The translations under genes were made by a program, and so were the position numbers. Shown here in pieces: positions 18,321 through 31,315 of a DNA stretch of 64,000 nt. The stretch comes from Anisus vortex (Eukaryota; Mollusca; Gastropoda; Planorbidae). The stretch lies in assembly GCA_949126835.1 (NCBI GenBank), contig OX421499.1:23347990-23411989 (forward strand), read 5' to 3'. Positions within the stretch are counted from its first letter, which is position 1; the number at the start of each line of letters is the position of its first letter. Under the pieces are notes generated by a model. It searched no databases. It was not told the DNA's origin and saw only the letters and a program-made list of their open reading frames with translations.

Positions 18321-18562
18321 TAGTTTAAGTACTAGACCAATCGGACATGGGTTGAGTTCAAAATATAAAACAATGTGGCCACGTGTCCACAGGGGAGGTT
18401 ATTAAAAAAAAGGGGGGGTATAGGCGTGAACTCATACTGACCTACTACGTCATAGCATCTATATATTAATCTGTATATGAAAATGTATTTAAATGGTTAA
18501 TAGAAGTGCTGCCTTTAAAAGCTCTATGGGTGGTCACCGTAGAAAGGAAAAAAGCTCTCCGA

Positions 18563-18782
18563 GCCTTGCTATGACACGCCCCGGACCTTGTTATGGCACG
18601 CCCCGGACCTTGCTATGACACACCCCGGACCTTGCCATGACACGCCCCAGACCTTTCTATGACACGCCCCGGACCTTGCTATGACACGCCCCGGACCTTG
18701 CTATGACACGCCCCGTACCTTGCTATGACACGCTCCGGACCTTGCTATGACACGCCCCGGACCTTGCTATGACACGCTCCAT
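18563..18782 (+). repeat. 22-bp GC-richer array
   Basis: About ten copies of the unit CTTGCTATGACACGCCCCGG plus AC. An inverted, more diverged counterpart is at 22196-22376. Intergenic. Confidence 0.93.
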
Positions 18783-19129
18783 GACCTAATGCACATAAAC
18801 TCCGATTTTTCAGGACACGAGGTTCAAAAATGAGCACCGCTTCACGCAAGTCAGGGGTTAAAACCTGATGGACGATCACCTGAGTTACACGTCACTTCCG
18901 TACTTGCAGGAGCACGGACATGTCTTTGTGTATTTTGAAAAACGAAATGTTTTGTTAAAAATAAAAATTCATTACCATTTGTTGCTATCATGAATCATTC
19001 ACAAAAATGAAAAAAAAATAATTAAAAAATTAATATAAGAAAAACAGTAGAAAATCATTAAATGAAATACATAGTTTTTATTCTAGACTTCTGCATTTCA
19101 TACTCATTATTTTTGTCTTTGACTGAATT

Positions 19130-19215
19130 GTTTTCCATTGACCTGTTGTCATTTTTTCAATTGACTTATTATCATGTTTGCAATTGACCTTTTGTCATGT
19201 TTTCAATTGACCTAT
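19130..19215 (+). repeat. 23-bp CAATTGACC array (arm A)
   Basis: Four units around TTTTCAATTGACCTATTGTC. Inverted counterpart at 21690-21905. Confidence 0.85.
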
Positions 19216-19474
19216 TGTTATTGTTACGTCTTGGTTATGCTGCTTTAGTTTCCAATTGGAATTCATTCAATTACACCGGCTCTCTCTCAGGCTTGCTTAA
19301 CTAGGATTGAAGATACAGATTTTTTTTTTTAAACTTGAATATTTAATTCCAAATTCAAATACATAGTACTAAATAGTAGTCCATAAATTTTAAACAGCTT
19401 CGCTTCTCACACAGTCTTCTACTATCAAGCTATTTTAAATTGTAAGGTACATCCTACTAGATCGAGAGTCGAGT

Positions 19475-19735
19475 GCCCAGCCTAATCCCGCAGAAAGAAA
19501 GGTGCAATCCCACCCACACAGCCGTTATAAAAGCGAAAGAAGCTTATGATTTCGCTCAGATGGGAAGGTGCATTCCCATCCATTCAGCCGTTATAAAATT
19601 GAAAGAAGATTATGATCTCCCGCAGATAGGAAGGTGCATTCCCATCCATGCAGCCTTTTGAAAAAAGGGAAAAAAGTTTATGATCTCCCGCATAATATAA
19701 GAAGGTGCAGTCCCATCCATGCAACCGTAAGTAAG
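19475..19735 (+). repeat. ~65-bp tandem repeat, four units
   Basis: Units contain AAGGTGCATTCCCATCCATG, CAGCCGTTATAAAA and TTATGATCTCCCGCAGATA. The small open frame inside is repeat-derived. Lies in the central spacer of the inverted duplication. Confidence 0.85.
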
Positions 19736-19989
19736 TGAACGTTTTTTCATAGAAGCCAGCCAGCCAATTGAAGATCTTTAAGGCAACTATTGAGGTGCTC
19801 AGACTTCTTTTCCAGTAATACGGTGCGTGCTGCAGTTTGAAATGGGTTTAAATGATTATAAATTAAAGATTTTCCGGCCTAGTTTGGGTACTTTATATAG
19901 TTCATTAATCTACCCATAAATTTGGAATAAGAAAATCGTTTTTCTACTATTGGTTTAAGTAAATTTTTCGTGATTTTCGTCAGATTTTC

Positions 19990-20095
19990 TGTATTTTACA
20001 CTTATAGAATGGGTCAAACCCATGATGCCGAGCTTGTGAGTCAAGCTCTCTGTCGACTTTGCTATCCAGACGCTTATTTACTTTCCCCATAATAT
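19990..20095 (-). repeat. SINE fragment of the second family
   Basis: On the minus strand it holds GTCTGGATAGCAAAGTCGAC, then GGCATCATGGGTTTGACCCA, matching the head of 12085-12300 without its body. Intergenic between genes A and B. Confidence 0.65.
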
Positions 20096-20399
20096 CATAA
20101 GTGGTGAGACGAACTTACTTACTTATTAAACATAATTAATGATAAAACATCAATTTTTCCATTTACTCTTTCCAATTAACTTTCCATAGAAAATATGCTT
20201 TAAAACGCTATGGAATTGTTTTGATTGGCGGTCGGCGGCATCTGTTTGGCGTTAACCTTTACAGTTAATTTCGATAATAATCAATAATTTGACTGTACCG
20301 AATATAAAAGTTTCGTTTAGAAAAGAAAAAGAAAAGCTAAAATTTTGACATTGATTTACATTTCCCTCATTCGGCAAGCTTAGGACAGTTCAATTGGCT

Positions 20400-20480
20400 G
20401 CGCAAGAAACACCACACTTAAGCTTTAAAAATAAGGCAAGCGGTCAATGTTATTATATATAGTCTTTGGCTAGACTAAAA
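20400..20480 (+). repeat. Short direct repeat with 21500-21590
   Basis: CACTTAAGCT...GCAAGCGGTC...TATTATA...TTTGGC blocks recur in the same orientation 1.1 kb downstream (21500-21590). Element type unknown. Confidence 0.55.
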
Positions 20481-20599
20481 TAAAAAACAGCCTCTAGCCG
20501 TCTAGCCTCCCCCCCTCCCCCCCCCCTTTTTTCTTATTTTCCCCACACTTTTCGTCATTTAGAAAACATGGCGTTTAACGTGCATTTGTGCTAAAAAAA

Positions 20600-20968
20600 A
20601 ACACATATACCGTTGACGACCGTTGGTGTTAAAGCCTTCTCAGTATCCGGTCCAAAGGTGTGGAATCTACTCCCCATTCAACTCAGGAGAACAAGCTCTA
20701 TTGCTACTTTCAAAAAGAACTTAAAAACACATTATTTTATTATTTACCTTAGATAACATTTAACTTGCTTTAGACCCCTACTGACTTACTTTTGGGTTAG
20801 GGCGGTTAATGCTACATTAAATTTATTTGATTTGTCTTTTTTAAATCATCAATTAGCTTTGTCTCCTAGCCTAGAGTAATATCAGTGTTCTTAGTTGTAT
20901 GTTAAAAGCGCTCTGAGCTTACATTATGTTTGTTGGCAGCGCCATACAAATATTATTATTATTATTCG
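20600..20968 (+). pseudogene. LINE 3' end (RT C-terminus, 3' UTR, ATT tail)
   Basis: Near 20636-20755 the frame reads FSVSGPKVWNLLPIQLRRTS and SIATFKKNLKTHYF, the conserved C-terminus of CR1/L2-type RT proteins. It is followed by AAAAGCGCTCTGAGCTTAC and a (ATT)n tail, the usual 3' end of such elements. 5'-truncated. Confidence 0.8.
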
Positions 20969-21109
20969 ACCTTTGTTTTCTTCTTCTTCATTGTACTGTT
21001 AGACCAGAGAAAAATGTCCACAATTTAAAGATAATTTGATTGTGAATGCATTGCCGTGGGATCAAAGAGTGCATTACTAATTATGCTATTTTATAACATA
21101 CATGCTATA

Positions 21110-21300
21110 GTTATTAGCTGGACACTTGTTGGATGCGACCTGACTGTCTGGACATGTCCACGTGGCCATTCATGATCTTGTACAACATCGTGGCTTTGTC
21201 TACCGCCATGCGGTGTTGTAGGGGCTTAAGATAGAGTTTGATCACCAGATGCGCTAGTTTTGAGGCCGTAGACCTGTAAGGTACGACGTGCTGCACGTCG
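21110..21300 (-). pseudogene. LINE RT fragment
   Basis: On the minus strand it reads LKPLQHRMAVDKATMLYKI then MNGHVDMSRQSGRIQQVS, a conserved C-terminal segment of jockey/CR1-type RTs. Same family as 57082-57290, same strand. Confidence 0.72.
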
Positions 21301-21689
21301 TTAGGTCATCTCCAGCGTAGATATCGTATTGTTGGTGGCGAGCCAACCACTCTGTTTCGGACTTTCCGATCGCATCCTGTCCACTAGACTTCAGGTTTAC
21401 TATGATTTTCTCAAGGGAAAATCAAGATTAAAATCGAATGTTGTATACAGCGGAAATTGTACGTACGTTTAGAAGTCATTTGGGATAGCGTTAATGGCTG
21501 AGCACGGAAAAAAACTGCACTTAAGCTCTAAAATTAGAGCAAGCGGTCCATCGTATTATAGCCTTTAATACTAATTTTTGGCCAAGCCTATGGGAACGGA
21601 CAATCTGTGTCCCGAGTTTTCCTCTCTATAATTACGTGTGCAAAATGGTTTCTTTTATATAAAGATTTTGCCAGAATTTCAACAGCATT

Positions 21690-21905
21690 GAAAACACGAC
21701 AATAGGTCAATTGAAAACATAAGAATAGTTCAATTGAAAATATGACAATTGGTCAATCAGAAACATGACAAAAGGTCAACTGAAAACATGACAAAAGGTC
21801 AATTGAAAAACTTACAAAAGGTCAATTGACAACATGACAAACGGTCAATTGAAAACATGTCAATAGATCATTTAAAAACATGACGATAGGTCAATTGAAA
21901 ACAAA
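21690..21905 (-). repeat. 23-bp CAATTGACC array (arm B)
   Basis: About nine units of AAAAGGTCAATTGAAAACAT, inverted relative to 19130-19215. Confidence 0.88.
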
Positions 21906-22195
21906 TCAGTCAACGCCAACAACCAAAAAATATAATGCCATCTCTGGAATATAAACTATGTATTTCATTTCATGATTTTCAATTGTTTTTTTATATATTT
22001 TTTTTATTTTATTTATTTCATTTTTCTGGATGATTCATGAAAGCAACAAATGGCAATGAATTTTTTTTTTACAAACTTTCCGGAAGTGACGCGTAACTCA
22101 TGTGTTCGTCCATCAGGTTTTAACTTCTGACTTGCGTGTAGCGGTGCTCGTTTTTGAGCTTTGTATCCTGAAAGAAATGGAGTTTATGTGCATTA

Positions 22196-22376
22196 AGTCC
22201 TGGGCGTGTCATAGCAAAGTCTGGGACGTGTCAGAGCAACGTCCAGGGCGTGGCATAGCAAGGTCTGGGGCTTGTTGTAGCAAGGTCCGAGGCGTGTCAT
22301 AGCAAGGTCTGGGGCTTATCATAGCAAGGTTCGTGGCGTGTCATATCAAGGTCCTGGGCGTGTCATAGCAAGGTGT
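22196..22376 (-). repeat. 22-bp array, inverted counterpart
   Basis: About eight copies of GGGCGTGTCATAGCAAGGTC-type units. Together with 18563-18782 it extends the inverted duplication past the ends of the two genes. Confidence 0.9.
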
Positions 22377-22554
22377 GTCAGTCAGACAAGATTGATAGAG
22401 AGAGAAACTCTTGTGGCGACCACTAGAATTTCGACACCTATGACCTGTTATTTTTTTTTGTATGGTTTGATATGTATGTGTTTGTTGAATTCGATTCAAT
22501 AGTCTTAATAACTGGATATATTATATATAGCTGCCATCGTTCGTTCTTGTTAGT

Positions 22555-23345
22555 TGAAAGTTAAGCTGTGCAAGTCTGTGAATAATAGGATTCTTCAAGG
22601 GCTTAATGAAGTCATTTGTGATAAACTGCTTCATTTTTAAACCTCCTGATGTGATGGCAAATATGCCACAGAGCCTGATCGTATGCATAAAGTGCCTTAT
22701 CCACCATTATCTCATCGGGTAGGATCAATAATGAACACCAGTGAGAGGGTAAAGCCAAGTGATAACCCTTGTATCAATCTTTCAAGGAGCAAGCTACGAT
22801 GAGATGTGGTTATTTAGTTTCAAATGCGGCGATCTGTTTCTGGAAAATATTTGGAGTCACTTGTGCATCTTTCAGGGAACCCTTTCATTGTTTAACTTCC
22901 ATGACTTTTCTCACCGCCGCATTCTGTGATAAGCTTGTTAGAGGTAGACAAGGACAGCATGTGGTGTGTTTCTTGGTCATGAAAACCACAAGAGATTCTT
23001 CGACTCAAGCGCACGTGCATTGTCCATCTATGCAGCCATCTTGGTGTTTATTGAAGGCATCGGTTGCTTCTAACCATCAGTAAAAGCGATCCTTCGTCAA
23101 TCTTTCTGTAGAGTTTCCCATACAACAGGTCAGGAGCTTTTGACCTATAGCTTTTATCGTTTTTCTGGGGGCTTCCCTTTCTTTAATATACTATTAGGAA
23201 TTTTGGTAACTTTTCTCCATGCCTTGGTGGATTTCGCTTTAGGTCCCATAGTATGTTTATACAATATGTTATAAGTATATCATGAACGTATTTACGAAAA
23301 CTACTTGTGCAATTCATCTGGGCCTGGCGCTTTATGCAATTTTAG
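22555..23345 (-). pseudogene. LINE RT remnant on the gene B side
   Basis: On the minus strand LHKAPGPDELHK (like the SKAPGPDGI block) near 23310-23345 and SILKKGKPPEKR (like PIHKKGK) near 23160-23200 mark an old non-LTR RT broken by many stops. Nothing matching is present on the gene A side. The plus-strand open frame 22769-23083 is antisense to this remnant. Confidence 0.65.
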
Positions 23346-23639
23346 AGCGATACAAATATTAATATATAAAAAGACAGAGATCGAAAGGGACAGATATGGG
23401 CGATAGATATATTAAAAGATATAACAATGAAATGGTTGATTATTAAATGAATAGGACTAGATAATTTTCTAAGAATAATCGTTGAAAGCACAATTTTATT
23501 TCCTTACAAAATGTCAACCATTGACGCGTTTCTCATTTGTATCCCCACAAAATTAGTCGCACAACATATTGGTAACTATCTAAATATTTATCATTATTAA
23601 AACATAAAACTTCATTCTCTTAATAAAGAATCAAGCACA

Positions 23640-24720
23640 ATAACACTAATGTATTTCATCATTAATAGAGTACAAATGTAAACAGTAAAATTATATAATT
23701 AATATAGTACATATGTAAACTGTAAAATTAATTTACTTGATCTAGTACATATGTAAACTTTAAAATTAATTTACTTAATCTAGTATCTATGTTAACAGTA
23801 AAAATATTAACTTAATCTAGTACCTATATAAACTGTACAATTAATTTACTTAATCTAGTACCTATCCAAACTGTACAATTAATTTACTTAAACTTATACC
23901 TATGTAAACAGTAAATTCATTTACTTACTCTAGTACCTATGTAAACTGTCAAATTGTTTACTTAATTTATTACCTATGTAAACTATAAAATTAATTTACT
24001 TAATCTAGTACATATGTAAACTTTAAAATTAATTTACTTAATCTAGTACCTATGTTAACAGTAAAAACATTAACTTAATCTAGTACCTATGTAAACTGTA
24101 CAATTAATTTACTTAAACTTATACCTATGTAAACAGTAAATTCATTTACTTACTCTAGTACATATGTAAACTTTAAAATTAATTTACTTAAACTAGTACC
24201 TATGTTAACAGTAAAAACATTAACTTAATCTAGTACCTATGTAAACTGTACAATTAATTTACTTAATCTAGTACCTATGTTAACAGTAAAAACATTAACT
24301 TAATCTAGTACCTATGTAAACTGTACAATTAATTTACTTAATCTAGTACCTATGTTAACAGTAAAAACATTAACTTAATCTAGTACCTATCCAAACTGTA
24401 CAATTAATTTACTTAATCTAGTACCTATGTTAACAGTAAAAACATTAACTTAATCTAGTACCTATGTAAACTGTACAATTAATTAACTTAATCTAGTACC
24501 TATCCAAACTGTACAATTAATTTACTTAATCTAGTACCTATGTTAACAGTAAAAACATTAACTTAATCTAGTACCTATCCAAACTGTACAATTAATTTAC
24601 TTAAACTTATACCTATGTAAACAGTAAATTCATTTACTTACTCTAGTACCTATGTAAACTGTCAAATTATTTACTTAATTTATGACCTATGTAAACTATA
24701 AAATTAATTTACTTAATCTT
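23640..24720 (-). repeat. 38-bp array starting in the gene B stop codon, ~28 units
   Basis: Same unit as 18098-18320, expanded to about 1.1 kb. It shows higher-order structure: 76-bp dimers alternating a GTACCTATGTTAACAGTAAA-type and a GTACCTATGTAAACTGTACA-type unit. The last codon and stop of gene B are in the terminal unit. Confidence 0.92.
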
Positions 24721-24800
24721 TGATTCTTTAACGCTTCCGCTGGGTTGCTTTTCAGGCAGGAACTGTTGTTCTATATTGTCGTCGTCAAATTGGGCTGCAT
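24709..24800 (-). CDS. Gene B terminal exon: cytoplasmic tail and stop
   Basis: The acceptor CACCTTTTAG lies just above 24800, phase 1, 92 nt. It encodes [19 protein letters not shown] then [11 protein letters not shown] and TAA at 24711-24709. The tyrosine of gene A's VQYDDD is phenylalanine here, which argues against a conserved phospho-tyrosine motif. The stop region is the first unit of a 38-bp array that runs about 1 kb downstream. Confidence 0.83.
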
Positions 24801-27800
24801 CTAAAAGGTGGGATACAAATAGTACACATTTAGTCCATTGTAACCGTTTGTATTCCTTCTTTTACTTCTGCAAACCGAAAACAAAACAAAAAAAAAAAAA
24901 AAGAAACATGATCTCGATCTTTATTCCAATTACAAAGCTGTATGTCTAAATGACGTCATTGTCACGGCATACATCTAAATCGAAAAATGTATGATACGAC
25001 GACATAAGAAGGCCGTCGTAACATACTGACCAAAGACCGTCGTTAATAAATAGATCGCAAGCCGCTGCTAAATAAAAAAGAGAGAAAACCATTATAAATA
25101 AATAAGAAAATAAAAAAGCCGTTTAAAAAAAAACAAAAAACAGCAACAACTTAGAAAGCCGTCGCAAATTAGAAGATTGACAAACGTTTTTAATTAGAAC
25201 CTAGAAAAAACGACTTAAATCAGACGTCTTAAATTAGAAGAAAGAAAAACGTCTAGGATTAGAAGCTAGAAACAAATTTTAAATTAAAAGATAGAAAAGC
25301 TTTTTCAATTAGGAGATTAAAAAAAAGTTTTATATTAGAAGATAGACATTTCGATATAACTATATATTATATCAAATTTCAGCTACAGCCCTCAAAAGGT
25401 AGGGACGCCACTTTATTGAACTATAGCAAAAAATAGTGTTGAGATTCATATACATTATATGTTACTTAAAGGATTGTATAGGCGGATACAGACTTTGATG
25501 TGTCAAGAGGCAGACAAGATAAACAAAAAGGAACGGCTTGCTAACACGTACCCGTGGTCAATTATATCGTTTATTATACAAAAAATTATGGTAGGCCAGA
25601 TTCGGCCCACACGTTATAGGATTTGAGAGGGGTGATCGAGGGGCGATAACAAAACAAAATGACCAGTGGTGTACCTGACTTTTTCTTGAGGATGTATAAG
25701 GCCACGACGATGATGATTCCTAACGCGAGGGCTAGGACGCCTATCGCCAGCCATGCAAAGAGGCTAGAACCGTCTTGCACCTTCTTTGGGGGCCTCCTCG
25801 GTTGCCTTCTGGGTATTCTTTGGGTTTTCTGAGAAACGTCGGTTATCGCTGTATTAGGTAGTGTCACCTGTCCTGCAGAAAAGATTTACGTTGTCAGACA
25901 GTTTAGTCAGCTTTTTGTTTTGGAGAGCTTTAATAAAGGAAATATGATTAATAACGACGGTGAAAATTTAGATCAAAATGGCAGTAGGGCGACACATGTC
26001 TTTTACTTTACATTTTCATCAAAGTCATGACCTCCTTTTGATGATCAACATCCCATCAGAGACAAAGCAAAGTATCCCGTCGGGGCAGCGTTCACAACTT
26101 TCTGTGGCCAAGGCTTACTAGGCGATTTTTGCGGCCAGCACAATGCCCAGCCGCCTTTACTTTACCCCCGGCTAAAGTTAGGTGCCCTTCAGAAATGGGT
26201 AAACTCAATGACACTCTCGAGACCCGGAAACAAATCCTAGCCTTCGCCGGAATTCAACGCCAGGACCTTCGGTATGTCAGCCAAACGCGCTGCCGCTCGG
26301 CCAGAGACACATTAGGTCACCAAACAACCAACTCACCTGCAAGTTGAACTATAAATTTAATTTCCTCGGTCATCGTTCCTGCTTCTACTACAAGGGTGAA
26401 TATTCTTCCAGAGTCCTCAGCCTCCAGCTTTCTGCGACAGGTGAATATAAACTGGGTCAGGTAGTTTTTGCTCTCGTACTTGCCCTCGTTTACGATTTCG
26501 ACGTCTGAAGGCATCTCTTCTGTTCTCGAGCTTTAAGATTTAACAAAAAAACAAAAAAAAAAAAAAACAAAAAAAAAAAAAAAAAAAAAAGTGTATACTA
26601 GTGATACTTAGTTACTCATAGATATGCGTAAAGTACCCGTCGTTATTCTAAGGGGATTGTTTTCATAAAATTGTTTTCAAATGCCATGCCGCCTTTACTT
26701 TACCCTAACTAAAGTCGGTTAAGTTGAAGCCACACTATACTCAAGAATCACGTTTTTACTGTAATCGTGATTCACTAGAATCACTAGAATCTTGTTTCAG
26801 AGCGAATCAGAAATACACTGTTTCACAATCAGCCATGCCACACGTAATTCACGATTCACAGAAAATCACGACGCGCAATTTTATTTTCAAAAGAATCAAG
26901 AACGTGTTGACTGTTCTTGACGCGCCATTTTATGTTCAAGAATCATGAATTCTAGGAGTGACGACTGAGTAATCTTGGTCTTTGCCGCTGCGTCTGTTCT
27001 ACTTAAAGCACAAAGAAAACGAAAACAAAAATAATGGGTGAAACCTTGTATCGAAAGTAGAACGATCTATGGAGCATACCATGCTCTTTTAAGTGAACTG
27101 GAAGAGGGCGCTGCCATTTTTGTTTTTTTAACTAGGCTAATGATCACATGATCTAGTTTTGCGCTTCCCATTGGCTGACACAGCTTGAATCAAGAATCAT
27201 GATTCCAAATTTTAGAGCATGTTCTAAATTTGTGAATCATCGCAAATCAATGCTGAAACTGATTCTGGTAAATCACGTTTCGCGCTTGGTAGACATAGGA
27301 ACAGACCCGAGAACTAATCCTATCCTTCACCAGGATTCGAGCCCAGGACACCGCGCCTTCCCCATCACCTCCCGCCACTCTTTGTTTACCCTCTAAACCT
27401 GCCGTTGATAAATAAACTTTAAAAAAAACACAACATACACATATATATAAATAGTGTTTATTCCATGGCTTAAAGGTTTCATTAAACCACTTACACAGCT
27501 TTCTAAAACATTTTTCGCTTATATCCTTTACATGCTTATTTTTGTTTGTTATAGCCTTCTAGAGATATTGACTGTTCCACCCCACTTAGAACGAAACAAA
27601 ACTACGGACCAACAGTTAATATACAGGCACACTGCTTTCTGTGGGGATTTAGCAAAAAAAATAAATTGATACAGTCAGTTGACTATCGGAAACACGTCTA
27701 TGTGTCAAAAGTCAGCTCGATGGGATTAACGGGATGTGGGTCAATAAACAATCTGAAGAGTTGTCAGAAACACATGCATGCATACATACATGGTCTACAC

Positions 27801-30800
27801 AGGCACTAAGTTAAAATAAAGGATTAAAAAAAAGAAAATCACGTTGGACGTAAGTGCCCAGTCACCGACTTACTCTCCGTTCAGCGACGACTTGACACTT
27901 GTGACCACCGGATCCGGAACCGCTCGGATGACGAACGAGAAGGTCAGGCGCTGGTGAAGTTCATACGTGTATTCTTCATACAATTCAAGGTCATCGACGA
28001 CAGCTCTGCTTGGAGAGCCTGGCGTATCAAGTACAACAATCAATTAATCAATTAATCTATCAATCAATCTATACCAGACATTGCGTTTCTTTGAAAGTTA
28101 TATAAAACAAAGCAAAACTTCGGGTGTGATGAGGGGATGGGGTGGAGAGAGAAAGCCTTGAGGTTTAGGTCCGCGGGGTTTACGGGTGCACCTCACCCAT
28201 CCAGCTAGTTTTCTTCACATCTAGCTCACCGCCTTTTGTAAAAGTGGATTGAGAAAAAAAAATTCAACTGTTCTGAAAACATTAAAAAAAAAAAACTTAA
28301 CCTTTTAACAATGACCTTTTCCAAGAACATCTAAAAGAGTTTGATATCAGCGGTTTATCGGATAAGCTGATATTTGCGCTAAGAGCGATCTTTATTTTTT
28401 TCTTTTAATTTCTACGAGCCATCATATGATTTCAACTTGTAAAAGAAAAGACCATTATCTAGCCTGGTGGATCTATAACCGGTGTGCACTCTTGTAAAGA
28501 CGCTGTGGAATTTTACAAAGTGTTTAATCAGAAGTAGTGCAGTTGTTTTGTTCCTTCATTATTTACCGTTAGAAAAACCGATAAAAATTTGCTTTTGGTG
28601 ATCGGGGGTAGTCGGTGGGTGCCGCTAAATCTTATTTTTTTATAGAATGTGTTGTCATTGCAAACGTGTCAATGTGCCACGGTATAAGTCGATATGCTGT
28701 CGGGGAAGTGTGTCAATTAATTTTCCTATAAGAGTTTACTGGCTGGTGAAAGGAGGAAAAGAGAATGAAATTCGTTAGACTGTCGTGCCATGGGCAACGA
28801 GTCTGTGTGCCCGAAATCTCAACTCGATAGAATGACGATTAGTGGACTAGTTAGCTCCCGGAAGTTATATTTGGCACACACAGCCAGAAACAAAACAAAA
28901 TCAAAGTAAGCAAAAAATGTTTTTTTTAATTACAGTTAACCCTCGCTACTACGCGGTTCGACATTCGCGAATTTTCAGCTATCCCGGCCGGTCTCAGAAC
29001 CTATCTACCGTAATAAACGAAGATTCACTGTATACGAAGAAAAAAAATAAGCATCAACTTACACTGTACGTACATCTCCGTCTTTTTGGTCAATAAGCCA
29101 AAGTGGTTGTCAGACGTGCACTCCAGCTCGTTGGGGTGCTCACAAGTTCTAGCCCTCACCTTGTGGGATACTATGTACTCATGCACGAGGTAGCCCTCTG
29201 GTGACCGTGACTCGATCGGATCTTTCCCGTTTACAGAAAGCAGCTTCACGTCGTCAGATTTCAATCTTGAAGAAATCAAGAGTGAATTAGATCTGAGATC
29301 GGACTAAAAGGGGCCGTCCATATAGTACGTCGCCCTTTCCAAGGGGTGGTGACGGGGTAAAAAAAGGGGGGAAATTACTATAAGTTTATGTACGGCCCCT
29401 ATCGGCATGTCTAGCATGGCCTTCACGTGTCATTTGAAAGCAGTAGTTTTTCCCCTTAACCTTAATGGTCGTTGGGGACTGCGCGCTACTTGTCCATTAG
29501 TCCTTTCAGTTGGCTTGGTAGACTTGGCGGCGCCCATCTCCATTCCAAGTCGGCGATGGATTTAATATTTCTGATATAGTCTGCTCTCGTGGGGTCGAAC
29601 CCATGGTGTCGAGCTTGTGAGACGAGCTCACTGTCGACTTTGCTATCCAGCCGCAAGTGTTAGAGTAAAACCAAATTACCAAAAAATAAAATGGTAAAGC
29701 ATTCTTTTTCACACATTGTTGGTTCATAGAGACTTTCTTCCGTGGCCCCGGCATCCAAGGGACTGTGTGGTCATCAAAATGCCAAGCAGCTTTTAATTTT
29801 ACCAAACTAAAGTCAGTTTCCTGTCAGAGCTGGATAGTTTCACTTAAAAAAAAAAATCCTAGCGGCAGCCTGGATTTGAAATTTTAAACCAGGGACCTTT
29901 TGAATGGCGAGCCGATCACACTGCCGCTGTGACCCCCATAATATGCGTTAATGGATGAGACGTCTGTTTTTGGGGGAGGGGTGGGATGTCTTACGGAGGG
30001 CCGTTTTGATTGTTAGCACCAGGTCGGCTGCGCTCCGAGATTCAGTAAAAATAATCACGTTATTCTACTATTAAAAAGCCGTCCGTTAAAAATGCCTGCT
30101 GTTTCAGAAACAGTGTCAATGTTTAGACCTAAGCAAAGTTTACAAGATAAAAGAAGTCTTGAATTTAACAAAAACTATAAAAGATAAGAAGAAGTCTTGA
30201 ATTTAACAAAAACTATATAAGATTTAAAAAAAAAGTGAAATTATCAAAAAGTTATTTAAAAAAATTGAAACAGAAAGTTTAGAATAAAATGTTCTTTTAA
30301 ATTAACAAAAAGTTTAGAAGAAAAATGTTTTGAAATTAACAAAGAGTTTAAAAGAAATAGTTTTTTTGGAAAGTAACTAAAAGTTTAGAAGAAAAATTTA
30401 TTGAAACTAAAAAAATGTTTAGAAGATAAAAATGTTTTAAAATTACAAAAGGTTTAGAAGAAATAAAAAGAGCAGATGTAAAGGAGTAAAATATAGTTTA
30501 AAGTTGAAAAGAAACATAATTTAAATGCTAAAAGTTAGTTTAGAATAAACAAGGAGAGCTTAGAAGAAGCAAAAATAAAAGACATACCGATTTTAGAGAG
30601 AAACATTTGTTTAAGGTAAAGAAAAAGAAGTAAACAAAAGGTTTAGAGTTTAAAAATAACTGAAATATTCAGAAGTAAACTAAACTAATGTAGTTTAGAG
30701 ATATATAAAGATTAAAGTGATTCAAATGTATACAAATAAATTAAAATGTTTTGGCGTACAAAACAAGTTTAGAGGTTACGTTTATAGGTAAACAAAAATT

Positions 30801-31190
30801 TATAAGGTAATATAACGTTAAAAACAATAGACACAACACTGACGTTCAGATGACTTCATAGTTTATATGGCCTTAAAGTTTAGATGGCCTTAACGTTTAG
30901 ATGGCCTTAAAGTTTAGATGGCCTTAAAGTTTAGATGGCCTTAAAGTTTAGATGGCCTTAAAGTTTACATGGCCTTTAAGTTTAAATGGCCTTAAAGTTT
31001 AGATGGACACACAAAAGACAATGATACAAGACGCAGCTTACGTTATGATAGGAGTAGGCACTGAATCTGTGGTACATTTCACTTCCACTTCCTCCTGCTC
31101 CATAACTGGTACTCTTTCCTCAGTCTCTGGCCTGCCATTGATGTACAGGACCGGCTGGGAAAGATCTGTGGGGGTACAGTGAAGTTATAG

Positions 31191-31249
<59 letters not shown>

Positions 31250-31266
31250 ATTATATATATATATCA

Positions 31267-31315
<49 letters not shown>

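Noticed and set aside
18563..18782. Regular 22-bp repeats considered as a CRISPR-like array
   Set aside because: Units are contiguous with no unique spacers, and the genome is eukaryotic.
22769..23083. 104-codon plus-strand frame
   Set aside because: Antisense to an old LINE remnant, and no recognisable domain.
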